A stretch of 64,000 bases of DNA. Origin: Deltaproteobacteria bacterium. GTDB lineage: Bacteria; Desulfobacterota; Desulfobulbia; Desulfobulbales; SURF-16. Location: positions 62,001-126,000 of the forward strand of contig JACRCD010000025.1 in NCBI GenBank assembly GCA_016219175.1. The letters are read 5' to 3'. Below are positions 9,872 through 19,573 of this stretch, piece by piece; positions within the stretch are counted from its first letter, which is position 1; every line of letters begins with the position of its first letter. Under the pieces are notes generated by a model. That model worked only from the letters and a program-made list of their open reading frames with translations, was not told where the DNA came from and ran no database searches. The translations under genes were made by a program, and so were the position numbers.

Positions 9872-10450
9872 TTACTTTTCCCCCTCTTTCTTTAGAAGCA
9901 TTTCCACAAATTTATCGAGCTCCTCGCCTGCGGCGGTTTTATACCGTTGCTTGATGACAACCATGTTCCCGGAAATACTGTCGACAACTCCGGATCTGCC
10001 GATCTCGGTCCCGCTCCTTATGATATATCCTTTGCCAACGGAATCCTCTACCATGGCCAAGGAACCCTGCTCAGTCGCAACAACGGCGACAAGCGTCAGC
10101 TGCCCCGGTTCAAATTTCTGCAGCCCAAGCAGCTCCTTCTCGGAAATTTCCACCTCGGAGGTGACCACCTTTTCCTTTATAAAAGGCATGAACGGGTCGG
10201 TGCGACCCAAGCGCTGATAAATAAAAGAGTCGGTATCCCCTGACAAAAATTGCATGAGTTCTTTAACTTTCTCCGAATACTGCTCCGGCTCAGAATCATT
10301 TTTCCGGGCCTGCGGCGGGGCATTATCCGTCTTTTCCGCGGGTTCTTGCCCTTGCGCCTCAGTCAGCAAGAAAAAAAATGCCAACAGGAGGGCAACACCC
10401 CGAAAAACCTGTTTTCCTGCTAAAAATATATGCTTATTTTTAGTGTACAT
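9872..10450 (-). CDS. pilP: Type IV pilus assembly protein PilP
   Basis: Periplasmic alignment-complex protein linking PilNO to the secretin. 192 residues: signal-like hydrophobic stretch about 16-32, a disordered Pro/Glu/Gln-rich linker, then the PilP beta domain about 80-185 with the family pattern GRTDPFMPF, FEPGQLTLVAVV, YIIRSGTEIG and the GNMVVIKQRY strand. Typical PilP is a lipoprotein, but there is no lipobox Cys here (LLTEAQGQEP), so it may stay anchored or be cut by signal peptidase I. Part of the pilMNOP operon. Confidence 0.92.
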   Translation of the reverse strand: MYTKNKHIFLAGKQVFRGVALLLAFFFLLTEAQGQEPAEKTDNAPPQARKNDSEPEQYSEKVKELMQFLSGDTDSFIYQRLGRTDPFMPFIKEKVVTSEVEISEKELLGLQKFEPGQLTLVAVVATEQGSLAMVEDSVGKGYIIRSGTEIGRSGVVDSISGNMVVIKQRYKTAAGEELDKFVEMLLKKEGEK

Positions 10451-10480
10451 TTCTGGCGTTACTTCCCTCGGCGTTCAAAG

Positions 10481-11140
10481 TTACTTTGTCGTTGGTTGCT
10501 GTGTTGCTGGTTTTTGTTTATCTTTTGCTGCCGGCTCAGGCTCGACGAACCGGTAGGTAACGAGATTGAATGTTGTATCGAGAATCATTTCACCAGATTG
10601 CCGCGCAGGACTCCCCATACTGATATCGGAGACCGTGACAATACGGGACAGGTCACTGATTTTATCCAAAAAAACACCAACGTTATGATATGGACCCCTC
10701 ACCTTGATGTCCACTGGAATATCCGCATAGAATTCATGCCGTACTTCGCTTTTGGGGACAAAAGAAAGAAAATCCAGGCCGGAATTTTGGCCGATATCCG
10801 AGATGCTTGACAGCAGAGACGGAATTTCCTGCTCTTGCGGGAGCAGGGCTGCTGCCTTGGCAAACATCAGCTTGGTTTCCGCCATATCCGCCCGGTGTTT
10901 CGTGATCTCCCGCGCGGCCGTTTCTATCTTTTGTATCTCCGCCTCCAAAGTCTTTTGCTGTGAAAGAAGATTATTGATTTCAGCCGTTTTGGGAGAATAA
11001 CTCAAAAAATAAAAGCCTGCGCACGGCAGCAAAACCGCAACAACACAAATAGCCGCCTTGTGCTGGGGTTTCAGCCGGGAAATTTTTTCATCAAGAAATG
11101 AATTGATGGCCTCTTGTATCTGGACTTTGTCTACCTTCAT
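10481..11140 (-). CDS. pilO: Type IV pilus inner-membrane protein PilO
   Basis: 219 residues: short cytoplasmic N-terminus, one TM segment about 29-50 (AICVVAVLLPCAGFYFLSY), a long periplasmic coiled coil about 52-105 rich in E/K/Q/L (LLSQQKTLEAEIQKI), and a ferredoxin-like fold at the C-terminus. Forms a heterodimer with PilN in the inner-membrane platform. The start overlaps the pilN stop by 4 bp (ATGA), implying translational coupling. Ends with a Lys/Gln/Pro/Thr-rich tail. Confidence 0.92.
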   Translation of the reverse strand: MKVDKVQIQEAINSFLDEKISRLKPQHKAAICVVAVLLPCAGFYFLSYSPKTAEINNLLSQQKTLEAEIQKIETAAREITKHRADMAETKLMFAKAAALLPQEQEIPSLLSSISDIGQNSGLDFLSFVPKSEVRHEFYADIPVDIKVRGPYHNVGVFLDKISDLSRIVTVSDISMGSPARQSGEMILDTTFNLVTYRFVEPEPAAKDKQKPATQQPTTK

Positions 11141-11718
11141 TTCACATTGCCCTGCTTGGAATCTTTATTGTTTTCAGCTTGCTCGAGCGCCAAACTCAGA
11201 GAAAACTCCTTTAAATCCTGGCCGGCAATCGTTGTCAATGCAGATTTTCCTAAGGTTGCCCCGGCAAAATATGGCGACGCGCTTAAACGATCCATGTAGT
11301 CGGCCAATCGGGTATTATCGAGGGCAACGCCGCTCAGAGCCAAACCTCCCGCCGCCTGCTTTATGCTGAGCAACCAGATACTATCCGCCGGAGTGGCTTT
11401 GGCGATTTCATCGAGCAAACGAACTGTTACTTGAGACTGCGACTTAAGCTGCTTGATGACATCAATCTTTGCCGTCAATTTTTGTTTTTCCTGCTCAAGC
11501 TGTTTTATCTCAGTAAGAATGGCATTATATTTCGTTTTTTTATCATTCAAATCTTTAATGTTTGCCTGGAGCACCGTCACCTTCTGGTTCAAAGTCAAGG
11601 CGGCCATTCCCAACAAGGCAAGCAAAACAACCAGCAGGGTCATAAAGCCAATGACCTCACTTCTGGTCCGCGCCCGCTTTTTCATTTGCCGGATAGGCAA
11701 TAAGTTTATTCGTATCAT
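11137..11718 (-). CDS. pilN: Type IV pilus inner-membrane protein PilN
   Basis: 193 residues starting MIRINLLPIRQ, the conserved PilN peptide that docks in a groove on PilM. A TM segment about 25-45 follows, then a periplasmic coiled coil about 45-85 and the fimbrial-assembly domain with WLLSIKQAAGGLALSGVA near 118-135. It bridges cytoplasmic PilM and periplasmic PilO. It lies 38 bp downstream of pilM and overlaps pilO by 4 bp. Confidence 0.95.
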   Translation of the reverse strand: MIRINLLPIRQMKKRARTRSEVIGFMTLLVVLLALLGMAALTLNQKVTVLQANIKDLNDKKTKYNAILTEIKQLEQEKQKLTAKIDVIKQLKSQSQVTVRLLDEIAKATPADSIWLLSIKQAAGGLALSGVALDNTRLADYMDRLSASPYFAGATLGKSALTTIAGQDLKEFSLSLALEQAENNKDSKQGNVK

Positions 11719-11756
11719 GACACTCTTTCGTTTTTACGTAAAAGGTGCATCAAAAG

Positions 11757-12860
11757 CTAAAATGGACAGGGCCTACTCGCCAGGCCAACGGAAATTGCCA
11801 TTTCAGGCGCTATACTTTTTAAATAGTCAGGGTCTATTCTATTCGGATCGATTCGGGTTGTTGCAAAAGGATTAAAAATTTCGACCGGCAACCCTGTTTC
11901 TTCACGGAAATATTGATCCAACCCCTTTATCTTCGAGCCACCGCCACTGATCACAATTTTTGCCAGGGGGGTATCAGGAAAATTTGTGCTATAAAAATCA
12001 ATGGCCTTCTTGATCTCCATGATCCATTGCGTGGTGGTGCTGACAAAAATTTCCTCAAGTTCCGCCTGTTTTTCCTCGGGGGCCGACACGCCTATTTTCA
12101 AGGATTCAGCCTCTTCAAAGTCAAGGTCAAACCGCCCCTGAATCTGCTCTGTCAATTGCCTGCTGCCAAGCGCAACATCCCGCGCGAACAGGGAGGCCCC
12201 CTTTGAAACAATATTGATATTCATCTTGGACGAGCCAATATCGACAAGCACCACATTGCCTTCCTGGCCGCAATTTGTTTCAAAAGAGTTTTCAAGGGCA
12301 AAGGCATCAACATCAACCAGGACTGTTTTAAGACCGACAGACCGCAACATCTGCAGATAGGCATTAACCACATCTTTTTTTGCGGCTACCAGCATGACGT
12401 CCGTTCTATCCTCGTCCTCTTTATTGGTTTTTAAATCCTGGTAATCAAGATATACATCCGACAGATCAAAAGGAATATACTGCTCCGCCTCGGACTGGAT
12501 GTGATCTTCAAGGGCCTTTTCATTCATTACGGCAAGATTGATTTTCTTTAAAATCACGGAATAGCCAGAGATGGAGATGCCGACCTTCTTCCCCTTGATC
12601 TGTAAATTCGCCAGGAGATTTTTAATGACACCGGCGACCGCAGCCGGGTCTTTCAACTCGCCATCTTCCACAGCCTCGGCAGGTAACCGGGCGCTGCCAA
12701 GACTCAAGAGTTTCAATCCTCGGCCATTCTCCGCAAGTTCACATACCTTAACCGCGTGCGAACCGATATCGAGTCCCACTGTTAAATGCTGCCGTTGAAT
12801 AAAGGGCAGCTTTAATTTATTGAAGTTAAAATCGAACTTCGGCAAACTGAGAGGAGCCAT
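11757..12860 (-). CDS. pilM: Type IV pilus actin-like ATPase PilM
   Basis: Cytoplasmic actin/FtsA-fold protein that forms a ring and binds the PilN N-terminus. 367 residues with phosphate-1 motif VGLDIGSHAVKV near 28, the family peptide EAEQYIPFDLSDVYLDYQ near 124-141, phosphate-2 VVLVDIGSSKMNI near 205 and adenosine motif IVISGGGSKIKGL near 307. First gene of the pilMNOP-secretin operon; ATG preceded by AGGA and a 79-base leader from a good sigma-70 promoter. Confidence 0.96.
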   Translation of the reverse strand: MAPLSLPKFDFNFNKLKLPFIQRQHLTVGLDIGSHAVKVCELAENGRGLKLLSLGSARLPAEAVEDGELKDPAAVAGVIKNLLANLQIKGKKVGISISGYSVILKKINLAVMNEKALEDHIQSEAEQYIPFDLSDVYLDYQDLKTNKEDEDRTDVMLVAAKKDVVNAYLQMLRSVGLKTVLVDVDAFALENSFETNCGQEGNVVLVDIGSSKMNINIVSKGASLFARDVALGSRQLTEQIQGRFDLDFEEAESLKIGVSAPEEKQAELEEIFVSTTTQWIMEIKKAIDFYSTNFPDTPLAKIVISGGGSKIKGLDQYFREETGLPVEIFNPFATTRIDPNRIDPDYLKSIAPEMAISVGLASRPCPF

Positions 12861-12945
12861 GGCTGGTATCCTGATAAAAAAACTTTCACTCTATTAGCGT
12901 CTTCGCTTTATCCCTTTATTACCAAGGGGGTGACCCCGTAAAAAT

Positions 12946-12975
12946 ATTAAACACTTATCTCGAAAAGAATGTCAA
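12946..12975 (-). promoter_or_regulatory. Sigma-70 promoter for the pilM operon
   Basis: On the minus strand TTGACA (12970-12975) is a perfect -35 and TTTAAT (12946-12951) matches 5 of 6 -10 bases, with an 18 bp spacer. The predicted start is near 12939, about 79 bases before the pilM ATG. A small GGGG-TGA-CCCC hairpin (12927-12937) lies at the very start of the leader. Confidence 0.6.
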
Positions 12976-13526
12976 CCGCAAAGTAGCTAAAAACACACGC
13001 TAATTTGGCACGTTATTGTATTTCCGTCGTAAGGAGTACAGACAAAAGACCCTCTCGACAAATGCACCAATCCAATATTGTGTACAAGCAGAAATGTTGC
13101 CCCACCATATCTGGTGGCCTTCCAGGTTATTATACATTTTTATTATGTTTTTTATTTTAATTCTAGCAAGTTACTATTTTTTATCGCAACAGGGTAATCC
13201 CCGTCGCCCCTCTTTCCGGCAAACAAACGTGGCAGACAATATTTCAGGGCAACAGGGAAACATCACTAAACGCTGATGACCGACACAAACATCCTTGTAT
13301 TTTAATGCCCCATGAAGTAATAATATAAAGTTAAATAATTCTTCTTAATATGCTGGAAGTAGAAGATTTTTCCCCCAATTTTCTTTACAAATGCCCTGAA
13401 AGCTTGTTCTCTTTGTTTTTAATTTTCAGGGGTTCATGTTTTTTTTGGTAACTCACGAGCAAATGTGCTAAAAAAGTAAAGCAAAAATTATTCCACCGTA
13501 AAATTTTTCGAACAGGGAGCCGAGCC
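12976..13526. other. AT-rich intergenic spacer between divergent pilM and lepB
   Basis: About 0.55 kb that is clearly more AT-rich than its surroundings, with many A/T runs. It contains an 86-codon plus-strand frame (13016-13276, TTG start) with one hydrophobic stretch (LLYIFIMFFILILASYYF). An internal ATG at 13094 has no ribosome site, and AAGGAG at 13031 is not followed by a start codon at a usable distance. I cannot support a gene here. The lepB promoter should lie towards the right end. Confidence 0.4.
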
Positions 13527-14144
13527 TTGTCTCAAAATAAGAAAAAATCCGTTTTCCGCGAATATGCTGAAGCAATTATCATCGCCCTGCTGTTGGCCCT
13601 CTTCATCAGGACTTTCGTTGTTCAGGCTTTTAAAATTCCATCCGGTTCGATGATCCCGACCCTCTTGATAGGGGACCATATACTGGTCAATAAATTCAGC
13701 TATGGCATCAAGAACCCTTTTACCGGCGCAACGTGGATTCCGCTTGGAACTCCGGACACACTTGACGTGATCGTGTTCAAATACCCCGAAAACCCATCGC
13801 AGGACTTTATAAAAAGGGTCATCGGCAAGCCTGGCGACCGCATAGAAATCAAAAACAAGGAAGTTTATGTGAACGGCAACCCAATACACCTGAAAAATGC
13901 CGTCCATCTGGATGCGAATGTCTACCCCGGGCCCAATCCTCCCCGGGACAATTATGGTCCCGTGACAGTCCCTGACCACTCGCTTTTTGTCATGGGCGAC
14001 AACAGGGACAACAGCCACGACAGCAGATTCTGGGGCTTTGTCGACTTTAAGGCTGTAAAAGGCAAGGCCTTTATCCTCTATTGGTCCTGGGATAAAGAAA
14101 AATTTTCTGTACGATGGCGACGAATCGGTGATATGATTCATTAA
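13527..14144 (+). CDS. lepB: Signal peptidase I
   Basis: Membrane serine protease that removes Sec and Tat signal peptides. 205 residues: N-terminal TM about 13-30, catalytic Ser in SGSMIPTL (near 37), substrate-binding DHILVNKFSYG, catalytic Lys in FIKRVIGKPGD (near 95), and the C-terminal family box MGDNRDNSHDSR. The start is TTG, supported by AGGGAG seven bases upstream (13514-13519); no better ATG exists before the conserved EYAEAIIIALLLA segment. Followed by pyrB after 91 bp. Confidence 0.96.
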   Translation: MSQNKKKSVFREYAEAIIIALLLALFIRTFVVQAFKIPSGSMIPTLLIGDHILVNKFSYGIKNPFTGATWIPLGTPDTLDVIVFKYPENPSQDFIKRVIGKPGDRIEIKNKEVYVNGNPIHLKNAVHLDANVYPGPNPPRDNYGPVTVPDHSLFVMGDNRDNSHDSRFWGFVDFKAVKGKAFILYWSWDKEKFSVRWRRIGDMIH

Positions 14145-14235
14145 ACTTCCTTGGCTTTAAAAACACCAACCACCACAGCGGATGCAATTTTTTTTGCATC
14201 TTCCCTAGAAAATAACTTTCCGGTGAGACCGGGAC

Positions 14236-15183
14236 TTGCCGCTCATGGATGCCAAATATCGTTTTCAGCATAAACATATCCTGGGAATTGACGAACTTTC
14301 CGTCCATGATATCAATTTTATTCTTGACTCCGCCGAATCATTCAAAGAAATCTCCCAACGCCCCATTAAAAAGGTCCCCACCCTCCGAGGCAAGACCGTA
14401 ATTCATCTTTTTTTTGAACCAAGCACCCGCACCCGGCTTTCCTTTGAAATCGCCGCAAAACGGATGAGCGCCGACACCTTTAACATAGCTGCCTCCACCA
14501 GCAGCGCCACAAAAGGCGAAACCCTCATCGACACGGCCAAAAATCTCACCTCCATGAATCCGGATATTATCATTATCCGGCACTCCAGTTCCGGCTCTCC
14601 TCATCTGCTGGCAAAGCACATTAAAGCATCCGTGATCAATGCCGGCGACGGCACCCACGAACACCCCAGCCAGGCCCTGCTGGATATGATGACAGTCAGA
14701 GAAAAAAAGGGGAAGATCGAGGGGCTGAAAATAGCCATTGTTGGGGATATCAGTCACAGCCGTGTTGCCCATTCCAATATTATCGGTTTCACCAAAATGG
14801 GGGCCCGCGTCCATGTGAGTGGCCCTGCCACCTTGATTCCCCAAGGAATTGAGCAGATGGGAGCCATTGTCTGCCGCAACCCGGCCGAGGCGGTGAAAGA
14901 CGCCGATGTTGTTATGGCCCTTCGCATTCAGAAAGAACGGCAGCTTGATCCTCTTTTCCCCTCCCTGCGGGAGTATGCGTCTTTTTTCGGCATCAACCGG
15001 GAGCTTTTGCAATCAGCAAAACCGGACGCCATTATCATGCACCCCGGCCCCATAAACCGCGGGGTTGAAATGACTCACGACGTGGCCGATGGCGAACAAT
15101 CCGTGATCATGGATCAGGTCACAAACGGCGTGGCGGTCCGCATGGCCCTGCTCTACCTTATAATGGGAGGCGAGGAACGATGA
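14236..15183 (+). CDS. pyrB: Aspartate carbamoyltransferase catalytic subunit
   Basis: Second step of de novo pyrimidine synthesis: carbamoyl phosphate plus aspartate to carbamoyl aspartate. 315 residues with carbamoyl-phosphate loop [13 protein letters not shown] near 55, the [14 protein letters not shown] motif, and the C-terminal [11 protein letters not shown]. The ORF begins with TTG (14236, GGTGAG 8 bp before). ATG at 14245 ([11 protein letters not shown]) is an equally likely start. The stop overlaps the pyrC start by 4 bp. No pyrI regulatory gene is adjacent. Confidence 0.96.
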   Translation: MPLMDAKYRFQHKHILGIDELSVHDINFILDSAESFKEISQRPIKKVPTLRGKTVIHLFFEPSTRTRLSFEIAAKRMSADTFNIAASTSSATKGETLIDTAKNLTSMNPDIIIIRHSSSGSPHLLAKHIKASVINAGDGTHEHPSQALLDMMTVREKKGKIEGLKIAIVGDISHSRVAHSNIIGFTKMGARVHVSGPATLIPQGIEQMGAIVCRNPAEAVKDADVVMALRIQKERQLDPLFPSLREYASFFGINRELLQSAKPDAIIMHPGPINRGVEMTHDVADGEQSVIMDQVTNGVAVRMALLYLIMGGEER

Positions 15184-16478
15184 CATCTCCTCAAACGTTA
15201 CTTCTGCAAAATGGCCGCATCATCGACCCTGCAAACAACCTTGATGGACCGGGGGACCTTCTTCTTGCCAATGGCGTGATCCAACGCAGAGGAAAAGCCG
15301 GCTCTCTTTCCTGCCCGGATAATGGAAAGACCATTGACCTCCGCGGAAAATGGCTGGTTCCCGGCCTCATTGACATGCATGTTCATTTACGGGAGCCCGG
15401 AGAGGAATACAAGGAAACAATTGCCAGCGGCACAAAGGCGGCAGCGGCCGGGGGCTTTACCGCCGTGGCCTGCATGCCCAACACCAAGCCAGTCAACGAC
15501 AACCAAGCCGTCACCTCCCTGATTTTGACCAGGGCAGCGGCGGCAGGATATGCCAGAGTCTACCCGGTGGGGGCTATCAGCAATGGCAGCAGGGGGACAG
15601 AGCTGGCCGAATATGGAGAATTAAAAAAAGCCGGCGCCGTGGCGGTGTCGGATGATGGCCGCCCGGTGGTCAACAGCCAGCTCATGCGCCGCGCCCTCGA
15701 ATACAGCGGCAACCATGATCTTCTGGCCATATCACATGCCGAAGAGGTGAGCTTAAGCGAAAACGGGGTAATGAATGAGGGAGCCCTCTCCACCAGACTG
15801 GGTTTGCGCGGTATTCCCAGCGCAGCCGAGTCAATCATGATCTATCGGGACCTCGCCCTGGCGGAATACGTCAACCGCCCCATCCATATTGCCCATATCA
15901 GCGCCAGAGAATCCGTTGATCTGATTCGCCGGGCCAAGAAAAAAGGATGCAAAGTCACCGCAGAGACCGCCCCCCATTATTTTACCCTGACGGAAGAGGC
16001 TGTGGGACTATATAATACCAGAGCGAAAATGAACCCTCCTCTGCGCACCGCCGATGACGTGGCCGCGATTCGGGACGGACTGCGAGACGGCACCATTGAT
16101 GCCATAGCCACCGACCATGCCCCGCACAGTGTCATGGAAAAAGATGTGGAATTCGATCAGGCGGCCAATGGCATTATTGGCCTGGAGACAGCAGTGCCTC
16201 TGGCCATGGCCTTGGTTCGGGAAAATGTCCTCAGCCCCGTCCGGCTCATCGAACTTCTCTCGGTCAACCCGGCAAGAATTCTGGGAGTGGGGGGTGGAAC
16301 CCTTTCCGAAGGGAGCCCGGCCGACATCACCGTGATTGATCCGGAAAAAATCTTTGTCTACACCAAAGAAAGGGTGGTCTCTAAAAACAGCAATTCGCCT
16401 TTTTTAGGCTGGGAACTGACGGGCAAGGCGGTGCTTACCCTGGTAGCAGGGAAAATAACATTCAGTGAACCGGAATAA
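15180..16478 (+). CDS. pyrC: Dihydroorotase (class I, PyrC/PyrX type)
   Basis: Third step of pyrimidine synthesis, cyclising carbamoyl aspartate to dihydroorotate. 432 residues of the amidohydrolase fold: metal-binding [10 protein letters not shown] near 61-70, carboxylated-Lys region ([17 protein letters not shown]), metal His residues in ISHAEE and IAHISA, and the catalytic Asp in IATDHAPH near 308. ATG overlaps the pyrB stop (ATGA), so it is coupled. The length matches the long bacterial dihydroorotases that pair with PyrB. Confidence 0.96.
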   Translation: MTSPQTLLLQNGRIIDPANNLDGPGDLLLANGVIQRRGKAGSLSCPDNGKTIDLRGKWLVPGLIDMHVHLREPGEEYKETIASGTKAAAAGGFTAVACMPNTKPVNDNQAVTSLILTRAAAAGYARVYPVGAISNGSRGTELAEYGELKKAGAVAVSDDGRPVVNSQLMRRALEYSGNHDLLAISHAEEVSLSENGVMNEGALSTRLGLRGIPSAAESIMIYRDLALAEYVNRPIHIAHISARESVDLIRRAKKKGCKVTAETAPHYFTLTEEAVGLYNTRAKMNPPLRTADDVAAIRDGLRDGTIDAIATDHAPHSVMEKDVEFDQAANGIIGLETAVPLAMALVRENVLSPVRLIELLSVNPARILGVGGGTLSEGSPADITVIDPEKIFVYTKERVVSKNSNSPFLGWELTGKAVLTLVAGKITFSEPE

Positions 16479-16481
16479 CTT

Positions 16482-16497
16482 CCCAAGAAATCTTGGG
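16482..16497. other. Short inverted repeat between pyrC and the flagellar-rod-like gene
   Basis: CCCAAGA-AA-TCTTGGG lies between two convergent genes. The position suits a terminator, but the loop is tiny and no T run follows on either strand, so I call only the repeat. Confidence 0.3.
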
Positions 16498-16520
16498 CAG
16501 GCAAAATCCGGGTTGCTACG

Positions 16521-16874
16521 TCAACTTTTGATATCAAGCAGATTTCCCAGCATATCATCCGCAATCCGCACCATTTTCAGATTCGCCTGATAAGATCTAC
16601 TGTTCAGCATGGCCTCGGGGATTTCCTCGGACACCTCCACGTTTGACCTTTCAACCAATTCATACCCCGTTGCTGTCTGTTCGTAGGTCAATGGACCCGG
16701 GGTATCAATGGTGCTGACCCGGGGTTGAACAGCCCCTGCCGCGTCCGCCTTGAAGGTCACCCTGGTCTTTTTGAAACCATCCGTATTGACATTTGCCGTG
16801 TTGTCGGCAATTGACTCCTGTTTTTTGGCAAAAGCGGAAAGCGCGGAAAGGGATGAATGAATTCCTGAAAGCAT
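16521..16874 (-). CDS. Flagellar basal-body rod family protein (FlgC-like, short)
   Basis: 117 residues. The N-terminal rod motif (SLSALSAFAKKQESIADNTANVNTDGFKK) matches the rod/hook/hook-associated family signature, and the C-terminal flg_bbr_C helix reads MLNSRSYQANLKMVRIADDMLGNLLDI. FlgC is usually about 135-150 residues and FlgG about 260, so this is a minimal version. It stands alone, with no flgB/fliE neighbours. ATG preceded by AGGAGG. Exact rod role unknown; it could be a paralogue recruited elsewhere. Confidence 0.75.
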   Translation of the reverse strand: MLSGIHSSLSALSAFAKKQESIADNTANVNTDGFKKTRVTFKADAAGAVQPRVSTIDTPGPLTYEQTATGYELVERSNVEVSEEIPEAMLNSRSYQANLKMVRIADDMLGNLLDIKS

Positions 16875-17108
16875 GCCAACCTCCTATGCGTGCCGCCACA
16901 GCGGCAATGAACGGAGAAACGTGAACTACTAGTCATGAAGGCTTAAAGAGGGTCGAAGATTTATAACATACTCAATGTGCCGCCGACCTGTCAATCCACC
17001 CTCTATCCTCCAGAACAACTATAAAATATTTTAAACACTCCTGCTGGAAAAATCCATTCTTTTTATAAATTCTTAAAGATTCCCGCAAGAATAATTTTTC
17101 CGAGCCGC

Positions 17109-19403
17109 TTAATCATTTTCGGTAAGTCTCAACATGTATCCGCACTTTTCATTCGGACAGCGCAGATGCAACCCTTGTTTTTTGTTTTCCTTCTCAAGCA
17201 GATATGGGGATCCGCAGTCAGGGCATTGCTGATTGACGGGCTTGTCCCACAGGGCAAAGTTGCATTTCGGATAGTGGTCGCAACTGTAAAAGACCTTTCC
17301 CTTTTTAGAGACTTTTTTTATCAATTCCCCGCCACAGTCAGCTACAGGACACCGCACCCCGGTTTTTTCCGCCTGGATATGCTTACACCCCGGATAACCA
17401 GAACACGCAAGAAATCTGCCATACCGTCCATTTTTAAACACCAGCGGCTGCCCGCATTTCTCGCAGGTTTCGCCGGACAGCAGCGGTTCCTCTTTTTCCA
17501 GGGGCACGACATGGCCCTCATCATCCTTTTTAAAATCCTGGGTATTCTTGCATTCAGGATACTTCTCGCAGGCCAGGAACTCTCCTTTTCTCCCCCACTT
17601 GATAACCATGACGCCTTCGCAGAGCTTGCATTTAATATCGGTGGGCACAGCCGAGCGCTTGACGGGCTTCATCTCTTCCTTAGCCTGATCAAGGGCTTGC
17701 CGGAAGGGGCTGTAAAAATCATGCAGGATCTTCAACCAGTCAACAGACCCTTCTTCGACCCGGTCGAGGTTCTGCTCCATGGATGCGGTAAATTCGGTGT
17801 TCATGATGGCGGGAAAATGCAGGACAAGAAGCTCATTGACAAGCTTGCCCAAATCCGTCGGAAAAAATTTTCTCTGCTCCAGTTTCACATACTCTTTTTC
17901 CTGGATGGTGGACAAAATGGAGGCGTAGGTACTCGGCCGGCCCACGCCGTTTTCTTCCAGGGCCTTTACCAGCGTGGCTTCCGTATAACGTGGCGGAGGC
18001 TGGGTAAAATGCTGTTTCGGGTCAAGTTTCAGCAGCTCAACGCGCACTCCTTCTTGCAGATCAGGCAAAAGCACATCCTTTTCCTGATCCGCCTGCTGCT
18101 GGGCCTGGGTTTCATCGCCGGATTCAACGTACAAGGTCATAAAGCCGAGGAACCGCACAATTGAACCGACCGCCTTAAACCCATACTTTCCCGCCTGAAT
18201 CGACACCGAAGTCTGATCATAAACAGCCTGCTCCATCTGGCTGGCAACAAACCGCTTCCAGATCAAGGTATAGAGAGCCAGCATGTCCTTGTCCAGAAAC
18301 GAAGCAAGAGTGTCCGGCGTCTTGGCCGCATCCGTCGGCCGGATTGCTTCATGGGCATCCTGGGCTGATTTTTTTGCCTTATAAATATTTGCTTTCGCGG
18401 GCAGATATTGATTGCCATAGGCCTTGAGAATATAATCGCGCACCTGGGCCAAGGCCTCGTCATTGATCCTGGTTGAATCAGTACGCATATAGGTGATCAA
18501 GCCGGTCGGCCCATCCTCGCCGATTGCTATGCCCTCATAGAGACGCTGGGCCAGCATCATGGTCTTTTTGGCTGAAAAGCGCAGCTTCCTGTTGGCCTCT
18601 ATCTGCAGGCTACTTGTGATAAAAGGCGGACTGGGGTTCCGTTTTGTCTTTTTTTTGCTGACCTTGTCAATGGTGAAGACGCATTGGCTTAACTCGGTGA
18701 CAATATTGCCAGCTGTCTCCTCGCTGGCAATGCAACTATTTTGCTTGTTGGTCAGCTTCTGGCCGTCTATCTGCTCCAGCTGCGCCAGAAAGGGGGGCGG
18801 GCCTCCCTGTTGCAGCTCGGCTGTGATCGACCAGTACTCCATGGATTTAAAATCACCAACCTCCTGCTCCCGCTCGCAAACCATCCGAACCGCAACCGAC
18901 TGCACCCGGCCGGCGCTCAGTCCCCGGCGGACTTTGTCCCAGAGCAGCGGCGATATCTGATAGCCGACAAGCCTGTCCAAAATGCGCCTGGCCTGCTGGG
19001 CTTCAAATTTATGCAGGTCTATTTCCGTCGCTTTTTCTATGGCGGCGAGAATGGCTTTTTTAGTCAATTCATGAAACAAGACACGCCGAACAGGCTTTCC
19101 GGACACATCAATGGCCGAGGCAATATGCCAGGCAATGGCCTCGCCTTCCCGATCGGGGTCTGGCGCCAGATAGACCTCATCGGCGCTTTGTGCCGCGCTT
19201 TTCAGTTCGCTGATGATTTTACCCTTGCCACGGATCGTCACATAGGTTGGCTGGAAATCATGTTCCACATCAACGCCGAGGGTTTTTACCGGCAAATCAC
19301 GGATATGGCCAACCGAAGCCTTCACCGTAAAGGATTTCCCGAGATATCTTTGTAACGTCCTGGCTTTGGCAGGCGATTCAACTATTATTAATGATTTCGA
19401 CAT
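17109..19403 (-). CDS. topA: DNA topoisomerase I (type IA)
   Basis: Relaxes negative supercoils by single-strand passage. From the ATG at 19403 (MSKSLIIVESPAKA) the protein has 764 residues: Toprim with IVESPAKA and DPDREGEAIAWH, catalytic Tyr in GLITYMRTDSTRI near 310, and the type IA central body. The C-terminus holds four Cys4 zinc ribbons (CKLC..CEKYPEC, CEKC..CSGYPGC, CPVADC..CDHYPKC, CPDC..CPNEKC). An upstream TTG at 19421 would add six residues without a ribosome site. Same strand as dprA, rpoD and dnaG, 170 bp after dprA. Confidence 0.97.
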   Translation of the reverse strand: MSKSLIIVESPAKARTLQRYLGKSFTVKASVGHIRDLPVKTLGVDVEHDFQPTYVTIRGKGKIISELKSAAQSADEVYLAPDPDREGEAIAWHIASAIDVSGKPVRRVLFHELTKKAILAAIEKATEIDLHKFEAQQARRILDRLVGYQISPLLWDKVRRGLSAGRVQSVAVRMVCEREQEVGDFKSMEYWSITAELQQGGPPPFLAQLEQIDGQKLTNKQNSCIASEETAGNIVTELSQCVFTIDKVSKKKTKRNPSPPFITSSLQIEANRKLRFSAKKTMMLAQRLYEGIAIGEDGPTGLITYMRTDSTRINDEALAQVRDYILKAYGNQYLPAKANIYKAKKSAQDAHEAIRPTDAAKTPDTLASFLDKDMLALYTLIWKRFVASQMEQAVYDQTSVSIQAGKYGFKAVGSIVRFLGFMTLYVESGDETQAQQQADQEKDVLLPDLQEGVRVELLKLDPKQHFTQPPPRYTEATLVKALEENGVGRPSTYASILSTIQEKEYVKLEQRKFFPTDLGKLVNELLVLHFPAIMNTEFTASMEQNLDRVEEGSVDWLKILHDFYSPFRQALDQAKEEMKPVKRSAVPTDIKCKLCEGVMVIKWGRKGEFLACEKYPECKNTQDFKKDDEGHVVPLEKEEPLLSGETCEKCGQPLVFKNGRYGRFLACSGYPGCKHIQAEKTGVRCPVADCGGELIKKVSKKGKVFYSCDHYPKCNFALWDKPVNQQCPDCGSPYLLEKENKKQGLHLRCPNEKCGYMLRLTEND

Positions 19404-19573
19404 AGGTAGTAAAAATGGCAACTGATCAGCTGCTTAGGTTCAAGATTGCAGTCGAGAGGTCGAGCCGGCCCTGACCTTTATCATGTCACGGCGCCGCCTG
19501 CCCTTCAGCCTCGCTACAGCCTTATCGTCCATCCGCCTAACTAGTTACCAAAGATGTAACATATCCTCTGATT

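Noticed and set aside
13016-13276. 86-codon frame with a hydrophobic stretch in the pilM-lepB spacer
   Set aside because: TTG start without a ribosome site, AT-rich low-complexity composition and no recognisable family; kept only as a note in the spacer entry.
14181-14200. GATGCAA-T6-TTGCATC hairpin between lepB and pyrB as a terminator
   Set aside because: AT-rich 7 bp stem with the T run in the loop and none after the stem; lepB and pyrB may be co-transcribed.
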